From Brachymonas sp049977365 (GTDB lineage Bacteria; Pseudomonadota; Gammaproteobacteria; Burkholderiales; Burkholderiaceae_C): 64,000 bases of DNA. The notes below the pieces were generated by a model that worked only from the letters and a program-made list of their open reading frames with translations, did no database searches and was not told where the DNA came from. Where the stretch lies: NCBI RefSeq assembly GCF_049977365.1, contig NZ_JBNGEN010000004.1, forward strand, positions 141,186 through 205,185, in the 5' to 3' direction. This document shows positions 54,265 to 64,000 of the stretch, piece by piece (the stretch's first letter is position 1; each line of letters begins with the position of its first letter). Position numbers and translations under genes: made by a program.

Positions 54265-55752
54265 TCAGGCGTCGGTGGCGGGGCGGATGTCGCCGATGCA
54301 CACGAGCTTCATTTCCAGGTATTCGTCCATGCCGTGGTGGGAGCCTTCGCGGCCGAGGCCGGACTGCTTGACGCCGCCGAAGGGGATCTGCTCGCTGCTG
54401 ATGAGGCCGGTGTTGACGCCGACCATGCCGTATTCCAGCGCTTCGCTCACGCGCGTGATGCGGCCGATGTCGCGGCTGAAGAAGTAGCTGGCCAGGCCGA
54501 ATTCGGTGGCGTTGGCGGCGGCAATGGCTTCGGCCTCGGTCCTGAAACGGAACACGGGAGCGAGCGGCCCAAAGGTTTCCTCGCGGGCGCAGCGCATGTC
54601 CTGCGTGGCGTTGGCGATGACGGTGGGAGCGTAGAACTGGCCTTCCAGTGCCTGGCCTCCGGTGACGACGCGGCCGCCCTTGGCCACGGCATCGTCGATG
54701 TGGGCCCGCACCTTGACCAGGGCGGCAGGCTCGATCATGGGGCCGACGCTCACGCCCTTGGAGAAGCCGTTGCCGATCTGCAGCTTGCCGACTTCGGCGG
54801 CGAGCTTCTCGATGAAGGCGTCATACACCCCGTCCTGCACATACAGGCGGTTGGCGCAGACGCAGGTCTGGCCGGCGTTGCGGTACTTGCTGGCCATGGC
54901 ACCCTGCACGGCGCTGTCGAGGTCGGCATCGTCGAACACGATGAAGGGGGCATTGCCGCCGAGCTCCAGCGCGAGCTTCTTGATGGTCGGGGCGCACTGT
55001 GCCATGAGGATGCGGCCCACTTCGGTGGAGCCGGTGAAGCTGAGGTGGCGCACCACGTCGCTGTCGCACAGGACCTTGCCGACGGCGACGGCCTGGTTGC
55101 TGGTGATGAGGTTGAGCACACCGGCCGGGATGCCGGCGCGTGCGCCCAGCTCCACGGCGGCGGTGGCCGTGAGGGGAGTGAGTTCGGCGGGCTTGACCAC
55201 CACGGTGCAGCCAGCGGCCAGGGCCGGGGCAACCTTGCGGGTGATCATGGCGAGCGGGAAGTTCCAGGGGGTGATGGCGGCACAGACGCCGATCGGCTGG
55301 CGCAGCACGGCTAGACGCTTGCTGTTGTCGAAGGTGGTGACGGTTTCGCCGTTGCAGCGCTTGGCTTCTTCGGCAAACCATTCGACAAAGCTCGCGCCGT
55401 AGGCGACTTCGCCCATGGCTTCGGGCAGGGGCTTGCCCTGTTCGGCGGTCATGATGCGGGCCAGGTCTTCCTGGTGGGCCGTGAGCAGGTCGAACCAGCG
55501 GCGCAGGATTTGGCTGCGCTGCTTGGCGGTGAGGCCGCGCCAGGCGGGCAGGGCGGCTTCGGCGGCGTCGATGGCGCGCTGGGTGTCGGCAGCCGTCAGG
55601 TCGGCGACCTGGGCGAGTTCGAGTCCCGTGGCGGGGTCGATCACGGCAAAGGTGGTCTGTCCCTCGATCCACTGGCCGTTCACGTAGCCGGCGGTCTTGA
55701 GGAGGGTGGGGTCCTTGAGAAGCGAGAGGGGAGAGGAGGGGGTAGCGGTCAT
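54265..55752 (-). CDS. gabD: NAD(P)-dependent succinate-semialdehyde dehydrogenase
   Basis: Oxidises succinate semialdehyde, from GabT, to succinate. A 495-residue aldehyde dehydrogenase with NFPLAMITRKVAPALAAG, catalytic Glu in LELGGNAPFIV and Cys in AGQTCVCANR, where the second Cys after the catalytic one is typical of GabD. The C-terminal IPFGGVKQSGLGREGS is typical. Last gene in gabT-gabP-gabD. Confidence 0.96.
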   Translation of the reverse strand: MTATPSSPLSLLKDPTLLKTAGYVNGQWIEGQTTFAVIDPATGLELAQVADLTAADTQRAIDAAEAALPAWRGLTAKQRSQILRRWFDLLTAHQEDLARIMTAEQGKPLPEAMGEVAYGASFVEWFAEEAKRCNGETVTTFDNSKRLAVLRQPIGVCAAITPWNFPLAMITRKVAPALAAGCTVVVKPAELTPLTATAAVELGARAGIPAGVLNLITSNQAVAVGKVLCDSDVVRHLSFTGSTEVGRILMAQCAPTIKKLALELGGNAPFIVFDDADLDSAVQGAMASKYRNAGQTCVCANRLYVQDGVYDAFIEKLAAEVGKLQIGNGFSKGVSVGPMIEPAALVKVRAHIDDAVAKGGRVVTGGQALEGQFYAPTVIANATQDMRCAREETFGPLAPVFRFRTEAEAIAAANATEFGLASYFFSRDIGRITRVSEALEYGMVGVNTGLISSEQIPFGGVKQSGLGREGSHHGMDEYLEMKLVCIGDIRPATDA

Positions 55753-55844
55753 GGTGGGTCTGCAATCGGTACGGAAGAGGAAAGGAGGGCGGCAGGGAGA
55801 CTGCCGCCCCGTCCTGGCGGTGGCGGGGTGGGCCGGCCCCGTGT

Positions 55845-55867
55845 CACCCGCCGGTATGTGGCGGGTG
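55845..55867. other. Intergenic hairpin between gabP and gabD
   Basis: CACCCGCC-GGTATGT-GGCGGGTG is a perfect 8-bp stem with a 7-base loop, in the 135-base gap of the gab transcript. It lacks a T-run. It could affect message stability or relative expression. Confidence 0.45.
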
Positions 55868-55887
55868 AGGGGCTGCCCATCCGCACC

Positions 55888-57318
55888 TCATTCGGCGACG
55901 GGATGGAGCACGACCTCGGGAGGGCGGCGTCCGGTGCCGATGCCGAACTTCTGGGCGATGACACCCATGGTCACGATCACGGCGGCCAGGATCGAGGTAT
56001 ACACCACTTCGGTGCGGTAGGTGCCTTCTGCCACCATGATCACCAGGGCGACCGCGATGAAGCCGATGACGGCATAGGTGAGCCAGGGGAACAGCCACAT
56101 GCGGAACTCCAGCTTGCGGCCTGCGGCCTCGAACTTCTGGCGCATGCGCAGCTGCGAGAAGGCGATGGCCATGTACACATACAGGGCCACGGTGCCGGTG
56201 GCGGACATGAGCACGTCATAGACATCCATCTTCTCGGTGGCGGTGAGGTAGATGGCCACGAAGGCGAACACGCTCGAAATCAGTACGCTCACCCAGGGGC
56301 TGCCGGTGTGCTTGCCGGTGACGCCCATGATGCGGTGGGCATCGCCACGGCGGGACAGGGAGAACAGCATGCGCGAGCAGGTGTAGAGGGCCGAGTTGAA
56401 GCAGCTGCACACGGAGGTCAGCACCACGAAGTTGACGATGTCGCGGGCATGGGGGATGCCGAGGTTCATCAGCGTGACGCTGTAGGTGCCGTAGGTCGGG
56501 TCCTTGAGCAGCGGATCGGTGTAGGGGATCAGGCAGGCGGCGATGAAGATCGAACCCACGTAGAACAGCACGATGCGCCACACCACCGACTTGGTCGTCT
56601 TGACGATTTCCTTGCTCGGGTTGGCCGACTCGGAAGCCGCCACCGTCACGATTTCCGCTCCCATGAAGGCGAACATCACTCCCAATAGCGCGGTGACCAG
56701 CGCCCCGAATCCGTGAGGCATGAAGCCCTCGCTGGTCAGGTGCGTGAAGCCGCTGGATGTGGGGGTGCCCCAGGGCCACAGGTGCATGATGGCCAGGCTG
56801 CCGATGATCAGGAAGACCACGATGGCCACCACCTTGGTGAGCGCGAACCAGAACTCGAATTCGCCGTAGTTCTTCACGTTCATCAGGTTCACGCCGATGA
56901 GCGACACGCTCACGATCAGCATGTAGCCCCAGATCGGGATCATCGGGAACCAGTTGTTGAGGATCTTGCCGGCCACGTAGGCTTCCCAGCCCATGAGCAG
57001 GGCACAGAAGTACCAGTACAGCCATCCGATGGTGAAGCCGGCCCAGCGCCCGATGGCGCGGTCGGCGTAGGTGGAGAACGAGCCCGTGTCGGGGTGCGCC
57101 ACGGCCATTTCGCCGAGCATGCGCATCACCAGCACCACGAGGATGCCGCCCGCGAGATAGGCCAGCACGGCAGCCGGTCCGGCGCTGGCCAGAACCTTGC
57201 CGGAGCCGATGAACAGGGCGGCGCCGATGACGCCGGCAATCGAGATCATGGTCAGGTGGCGCGGCTTGAGGCCGGCCTTGAGCGCGGTGCCACCTGATTC
57301 CGGAGTATGCGCAGTCAT
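55888..57318 (-). CDS. gabP: GABA permease (amino acid permease of the APC family)
   Basis: Twelve-helix inner-membrane importer of 4-aminobutyrate. RHLTMISIAGVIGAALFIGSGKVLASAGP is the APC signature. 476 residues from ATG 57318, with GGAG upstream. The neighbouring gabT and gabD make GABA the likely substrate. Frame extends to 57375 without a ribosome site. Confidence 0.93.
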   Translation of the reverse strand: MTAHTPESGGTALKAGLKPRHLTMISIAGVIGAALFIGSGKVLASAGPAAVLAYLAGGILVVLVMRMLGEMAVAHPDTGSFSTYADRAIGRWAGFTIGWLYWYFCALLMGWEAYVAGKILNNWFPMIPIWGYMLIVSVSLIGVNLMNVKNYGEFEFWFALTKVVAIVVFLIIGSLAIMHLWPWGTPTSSGFTHLTSEGFMPHGFGALVTALLGVMFAFMGAEIVTVAASESANPSKEIVKTTKSVVWRIVLFYVGSIFIAACLIPYTDPLLKDPTYGTYSVTLMNLGIPHARDIVNFVVLTSVCSCFNSALYTCSRMLFSLSRRGDAHRIMGVTGKHTGSPWVSVLISSVFAFVAIYLTATEKMDVYDVLMSATGTVALYVYMAIAFSQLRMRQKFEAAGRKLEFRMWLFPWLTYAVIGFIAVALVIMVAEGTYRTEVVYTSILAAVIVTMGVIAQKFGIGTGRRPPEVVLHPVAE

Positions 57319-57504
57319 GGCAGTTTCTCCTTGTCTATAAGGAAGGAATGGAAGGGAAAAGGGAGTGAAGGTCAAGAGCCCCCGGCATCACGGCCCGGTG
57401 GGGCCGGCCGGGAGCAGAGGGAGCCGCTGCGCCTCGGGGGCAGGCGGCTCCGCCCCTGGCATCCCGCATCGGGACGCCCCGCAGGGGAGGCAGGTGCCTG
57501 CCGC

Positions 57505-58800
57505 TCAGCGGTCGAGCGCGTCGAAGCAGTCCGACAGGATGGACAGCCCTTCGTCGAGCACCGCATCGCTGGCCGTGAGCGGCACCAGGAAGCGGATCAC
57601 GTTGCCGTAGGTGCCGCAGGTCAGCAGGATCAGCCCGCGACGGCCGGCCTCGGCCGCGATGGCCTTGGTCAGATCGCTCATCGGCTGCTTCATGTCCTTG
57701 TCCTTGCACAGCTCGATGGCGAGCATGGCGCCCAGGCCGCGCACTTCGGCAATGACGGGGTGCCGCACGGCCAGTGCCTCCAGACCCTTGCGCAGGTGGG
57801 CGCCCACGGCCTTGCTGCGTTCGAGGAGGTTGTCCTGTTCAAAGGCGTCGAGCACGGCCAGGCCGGCTGCGCATCCCAGCGGGCTGCCGGCATAGGTGCC
57901 ACCCAGGCCGCCGGGGCCGGGAGCGTCCATCATCTCGGCACGGCCCGTCACGGCCGACAGCGGAAAGCCGCCTGCCATCGACTTGGCGGTGGTGATCAGG
58001 TCGGGAATCACGCCGGTCTGCTCGATGGCATACCAGGTGCCCGTGCGTCCGGCGCCGGTCTGCACCTCGTCGACGACCATCACGATGCCGTGGCGGTCAC
58101 AGAGTTCGCGGATGTGGGCCAGCAGCTCCTTGGGAGCGGGGTTGAAGCCGCCTTCGCCCTGCACCGGCTCGATGATGATGGCGGCCACGCGGCTCGGCTC
58201 GATGTCGTTCTTGAAGATCAGCTCCAGCGAGTGGATCGAATCCTCCACCGTCACGCCCCGGCTGGGAACCGGGAACAGGGCGTGGTACAGCTCGGCCGGG
58301 AAGGGGCCAAAGCCAGCCTTGTACGGCACGACCTTGCCCGTGAGGCCCAGAGTCAGCAGGGTGCGGCCGTGGTAGCCGCTCGTGAAGGAGATCACGCCGC
58401 TGCGTCCGGTGTGGGCACGGGCGATCTTGACGGCGTTTTCCACCGCTTCGGAGCCGGAGGTCAGGAACACCGTCTTCTTGGCGAAATCGCCGGGAGCCTT
58501 GGCATTGAGCCGTTCGGCCAGCGCCACATAGGATTCATAGAGCAGCACCTGAAAGCAGGTGTGCGTGAAGCGCTGCATCTGGGCTTCGACGGCGGCCATC
58601 ACGGTGGCGTTGCGGTGCCCGGTGTTGAGCACGGCAATGCCGCCCGCGAAGTCGATGTAGCGACGGCCTTCCACGTCCCACACCTCGGCGTTTTCGGCAC
58701 GGTCGGCAAAGATGTGGTACGAGTGGCCCACCCCGCGCGGCACGGCGGCTTCGCGGCGGGAGTACAGGGCGGCATTGGTCTGAGCGGTGGTCTCGGTCAT
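57505..58800 (-). CDS. gabT: 4-aminobutyrate aminotransferase
   Basis: PLP enzyme transferring the amino group of GABA to 2-oxoglutarate. TSGSEAVENAVKIARAHTGR, IIIEPVQGEGGF, VVDEVQTGAGRTG and the PLP-binding Lys in TTAKSMAGGFPLSA are in place. 431 residues. First gene of the gab operon, 192 bases from the divergent regulator. Confidence 0.96.
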   Translation of the reverse strand: MTETTAQTNAALYSRREAAVPRGVGHSYHIFADRAENAEVWDVEGRRYIDFAGGIAVLNTGHRNATVMAAVEAQMQRFTHTCFQVLLYESYVALAERLNAKAPGDFAKKTVFLTSGSEAVENAVKIARAHTGRSGVISFTSGYHGRTLLTLGLTGKVVPYKAGFGPFPAELYHALFPVPSRGVTVEDSIHSLELIFKNDIEPSRVAAIIIEPVQGEGGFNPAPKELLAHIRELCDRHGIVMVVDEVQTGAGRTGTWYAIEQTGVIPDLITTAKSMAGGFPLSAVTGRAEMMDAPGPGGLGGTYAGSPLGCAAGLAVLDAFEQDNLLERSKAVGAHLRKGLEALAVRHPVIAEVRGLGAMLAIELCKDKDMKQPMSDLTKAIAAEAGRRGLILLTCGTYGNVIRFLVPLTASDAVLDEGLSILSDCFDALDR

Positions 58801-58992
58801 GGTGGAAATCACTCCTTGGAACGGAAAAAATCGACACCCCCAATGTAGAAAGCCCTCCCCCCGGCCAACATATACACTTGCCCATCCTTGAAACCGTGGC
58901 TGTGTTGGCGGGTGCCACGGTACGGTCGTCCCGGGTGACGCGGCATGCCTCAAAAGCGTGTTTTTGGCACCAGTTATGCTTGTGTACGCTCC
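58801..58992. promoter_or_regulatory. Divergent control region gabT / GabR-like gene
   Basis: The 192-base region must hold both promoters. On the gabT side, TATACACTTG (58871-58880) has TATATG-like -10 features on the minus strand; on the regulator side, TTGTGTA (58980-58986) lies close to the start. TACAC appears as a facing half-site at 58873-58877 and, inverted, at 58982-58986; these are candidates for GabR binding. Confidence 0.45.
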
Positions 58993-60378
58993 ATGTTTGT
59001 ACTTGACTCCAGTTCCGGCACCTCTTTGGTGCAGCAGATCGTCAACGGCTTCCGGCAGTCGATCGAAGACGGCTCGCTGCGTGCGGGCTCCAAGCTTCCC
59101 TCCATTCGCCAGTTTGCCCAGACGCACGACGTGAGCGTCTACACCGCCGTCGATGCCTACGACCGGCTGGTGGCGCTGGGCTACTTTGTCTCGCGCCCCA
59201 ATCTCGGCTTCTTCGTGCGCCGGCGGCAGGCCACGCCTGGCCCCGTCGCCGTGGCCGGGCCCTGCGACGCCTTCGACGCCAACTTCTACATGCGCCGCAT
59301 CTTCGAGCACCGCAGCCTCAGCCTCAAGCCGGGCTGCGGCTGGCTGCCCGAGGAATGGCTGTTCGGCGAGGGCGTGCGCCGCAGCCTGCGCACGCTGGCC
59401 GCAGGCGACATCAGCATCAGCGGCTACGGCGAGCCCAAGGGCTATCTGCCCATGCGGCAGCTCGTGCGCGACCTGCTGGCTGAGCGCGAGATCGCCGTCA
59501 CGGCCGAGCAGCTCCTGCTCACGCAGGGCTCCAGCCAGGCGCTGGACCTGATCGCGCGCCGTGCGGTGCGGCCGGGCGACAAGGTGCTGGTGGACGATCC
59601 GGGCTATTCCAACCTGTATTTTGCGCTGCGCTTCATGGGCGCAGAGCTGCTGGGCGTGCCCCGGACCGAGGAAGGCTACGATCTCGAACAGCTGGAGGCC
59701 CTGATCCTGGAGCACCAGCCCAAGGTTTTCTTCACCCAGCCGCGCCTGCAGTGTCCCACCGGCATGTCGGCCACCCTCTCGCACATGTACCGGGTGCTGC
59801 AGCTCGCCGAGCGCCACGACCTGCTGGTGGTCGAAAACGACATCTACGCCGATCTCGACGACCGGCCCCGCGCCACCCTGGCAAGCCTCGACCAGCTGCG
59901 GCGGGTCGTCTACATCGGCAGCTTCTCCAAGACCATCTCTCCCAACCTGCGGGTGGGCTATCTGGCTGCCCATCAGGAACTGGTGGAGGAGCTCGCCCAG
60001 CTCAAGATGATTTCCGGGCTCACCTCCTCCGAATTCTCGGAGCGGCTGGCCTACGGTGCCCTCATCGACGGGCGCTGGCGCAAGCACCTCAAGAACCTGC
60101 GCGAACGCCTGGCCGACGCCCACAGCCGCGTGTCCGCCCGATTTCTGGACATGGGCTTCGAGACCTTCGCCACCCCCAAGGCTGGCATGTTTCTGTGGGT
60201 GCAGCATCCGTCGATCGACAATGCCAACGTGCTTGCCCTGCTGGCTGCCGAGAACGACATCCTGCTCGGCCCCGGTCATCTGTTCTCGCCCAGCTTGACG
60301 ATGAGTCCGTGGCTGCGCTTCAATGTGGCGTTCAGCGAGGACGAGGCCGTGCTGCGCTTCCTGCGCCAGTACATCTGA
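58993..60378 (+). CDS. MocR/GabR-type regulator (GntR wHTH fused to aminotransferase fold)
   Basis: A 461-residue transcription factor. Winged helix LRAGSKLPSIRQFAQTHDVSVYTAVDAYDRLVALGYF near the N-terminus, and a type I aminotransferase-like domain (LTQGSSQALDLIARRAVRPGDKVLVDDPGYS, PLP Lys in YIGSFSKTISPNLRVGY). I prefer ATG 58993 (MFVLDSSSGTSLVQQI), as in homologues, over an ATG at 58945. Divergent from gabTPD, which it probably activates in response to GABA and PLP. Confidence 0.92.
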   Translation: MFVLDSSSGTSLVQQIVNGFRQSIEDGSLRAGSKLPSIRQFAQTHDVSVYTAVDAYDRLVALGYFVSRPNLGFFVRRRQATPGPVAVAGPCDAFDANFYMRRIFEHRSLSLKPGCGWLPEEWLFGEGVRRSLRTLAAGDISISGYGEPKGYLPMRQLVRDLLAEREIAVTAEQLLLTQGSSQALDLIARRAVRPGDKVLVDDPGYSNLYFALRFMGAELLGVPRTEEGYDLEQLEALILEHQPKVFFTQPRLQCPTGMSATLSHMYRVLQLAERHDLLVVENDIYADLDDRPRATLASLDQLRRVVYIGSFSKTISPNLRVGYLAAHQELVEELAQLKMISGLTSSEFSERLAYGALIDGRWRKHLKNLRERLADAHSRVSARFLDMGFETFATPKAGMFLWVQHPSIDNANVLALLAAENDILLGPGHLFSPSLTMSPWLRFNVAFSEDEAVLRFLRQYI

Positions 60379-60460
60379 CCCTTCGGCCATCGGCCCTCCG
60401 GGCAGGCCGTTCCCGCTGCTGCATCGCCTGTGTCCGGCTGGCCACCGGGGCCCGCACTCC

Positions 60461-60518
60461 TATAATCCGGGCAGCATTCCCTTTTTCCCGTACCGAGAGC
60501 GCCCCCCGGGGCGTTTTT
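60461..60518 (+). promoter_or_regulatory. alaS promoter and leader hairpin
   Basis: A perfect -10 TATAAT (60461-60466), then in the leader CGCCCC-CC-GGGGCG (60500-60513) with five Ts (60514-60518), ending 5 bases before the start codon. The hairpin and T-run look like an intrinsic terminator inside the 5' leader. Confidence 0.6.
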
Positions 60519-60523
60519 GCCGC

Positions 60524-63145
<2,622 letters not shown>

Positions 63146-63175
63146 TCGGCGCTCCACCCCTGTCAGGAATTTTCC

Positions 63176-63961
63176 ATGCCCATCACCATCGTCACCGCAT
63201 TCTTCGACATCGGTCGTGGGCAGTGGAATTCCCGGCAGGGGGGTAACCAGCCCTTCCTGAAAAGAACGACGGACACCTATTTCCGGCGTTTTTCCCATCT
63301 GGCGTCGCTTGACAACGAGATGATCGTCTTCACCTCGCCGGATCTGGTGGACAGGGTCCGGCGGCTGCGCAAGGGCCGTTCCGGAGCCGTGATCGCTGTG
63401 GATTTCCCCCGCGAGTTCTCCGCACTGCGCGACCGCATTGCCGCCATCCAGCAATCGCCCGAATTCCAGGCGCGCATCAGCCCCGATCAGGTGGCCAACC
63501 CCGAGTATTGGAGCGCCGAATACGTTCTGGTGAACCTGCTCAAGACCACCTTTCTGCGGCGTGCCATCGAAGGCGGTCATGTCCATCACGAGATGGCCGC
63601 ATGGCTCGATTTCGGGTACTGCCGCAAGGCCAGAACCTTGGGGGGCGTGGTGTCCTGGGACCATGACTTCGATCCCGAAAAGATCCATCTCTTCAGCATC
63701 CGGAAATGGACGCAGCCGCTGCCTGACCGCTCCCCCCGTGCGCTGGTCCGACACCCGGCTCTGCAGCATGTCATGGCGCACAACGAGGTGTACGTCATCG
63801 GCCCTTCCATCGTGGCCAGCCGTGCGCAGTGGCTGCATCTCGACGCGCTCTACCAGACTGTGCTCGGAGAGCTGATGCAGAACGGCTGGATCGACGACGA
63901 CCAGTCGCTTTTTCTGGTGGCTTCCCTGTCGGAGCCTGAGAACGTGTTCACGATCCGATAG
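63176..63961 (+). CDS. HtrL/WlaTC-type protein (putative glycosyltransferase-like)
   Basis: A 261-residue protein. VTAFFDIGRGQW at the N-terminus, FLKRTTDTYFRRFSHLASLDNEMIVFT, and a central WLDFGYCR match the HtrL/YibB/WlaTC family found in cell-surface polysaccharide loci. A role in surface-glycan transfer is the usual guess. Lies 30 bases after alaS on the same strand. Confidence 0.85.
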   Translation: MPITIVTAFFDIGRGQWNSRQGGNQPFLKRTTDTYFRRFSHLASLDNEMIVFTSPDLVDRVRRLRKGRSGAVIAVDFPREFSALRDRIAAIQQSPEFQARISPDQVANPEYWSAEYVLVNLLKTTFLRRAIEGGHVHHEMAAWLDFGYCRKARTLGGVVSWDHDFDPEKIHLFSIRKWTQPLPDRSPRALVRHPALQHVMAHNEVYVIGPSIVASRAQWLHLDALYQTVLGELMQNGWIDDDQSLFLVASLSEPENVFTIR

Positions 63962-63979
63962 CAGATTCAGAGAGAATCG

Positions 63980-64000
63980 ATGGATGCGCACCAAGACCTA
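63980..64000 (+). CDS. Possible start of another gene, cut by window end
   Basis: ATG at 63980 with GAGAGA a few bases before it opens a frame of seven codons to the end of the window. Too short to say what it is. Confidence 0.3.

Overview
The window is high-GC DNA from a betaproteobacterium, most probably a member of the Burkholderiales. This rests on gene families and order: cysPTWA-type sulfate uptake genes, fkpB-ispH, a DUF2069/YihY pair, a MocR-controlled gabTPD cluster and alaS. The genus cannot be fixed from sequence alone.

Layout. 1-29.9 kb is ordinary chromosome: an RND efflux operon (adaptor, pump, outer-membrane factor), an enoyl-ACP reductase, a Mn exporter under a yybP-ykoY riboswitch, sulfate uptake genes, xthA, folA, cytochrome c', thyA, a D-2-hydroxyacid dehydrogenase, a SulP transporter, YihY, a CBS protein, radC, fkpB-ispH and serS. 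It ends at a tRNA-Ser(CGA) with a clear terminator. 30.0-54.1 kb is accessory DNA. 54.1-64 kb returns to core genes: tRNA-Gly(CCC), gabD-gabP-gabT with a divergent GabR-like regulator, alaS and an HtrL/WlaTC-type protein.

The accessory region is a mosaic. (a) 30.0-32.8 kb holds a umuC remnant and a lipase-like toxin whose C-terminus resembles the XVIPCD secretion domain of Xanthomonadales type IV effectors, overlapped by an upstream lipoprotein gene that is a candidate immunity gene. (b) 33.06-45.68 kb is a structure like a composite transposon, bounded by two nearly identical 1086-bp IS481-family copies in direct orientation. Its cargo is one nine-gene, same-strand, translationally coupled cluster: an AlkD-like DNA-alkylation repair protein, a FeeM-type N-acyl amino acid synthase, a methyltransferase, a VAO/4-cresol-dehydrogenase-type flavoprotein, a flavin-dependent halogenase with an in-frame amber codon, an amidase, an AzoR quinone reductase, a Kef-like antiporter and a MarR regulator. 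A 17-bp perfect palindrome overlaps the predicted promoter. I read this as a small biosynthetic cluster for a halogenated or oxidised N-acyl-tyrosine-like phenol with built-in self-protection. It is the best candidate here for an undescribed system. (c) 45.7-47.5 kb is a hipBA pair. (d) 47.76-54.08 kb is a decayed genomic island at the 3' end of tRNA-Gly. It is bounded by an 18-bp direct repeat of the last 18 bases of the tRNA, has matching 19-bp arm-like repeats inside both ends, and carries a truncated P4-type integrase. Inside are fragments that look alphaproteobacterial (sphingomonad-like): a TonB-receptor piece, a phytase-type phosphatase, a PepSY protein and a response-regulator stub, plus a truncated NA37 gene, a third IS481-family element and an IS66 scrap.
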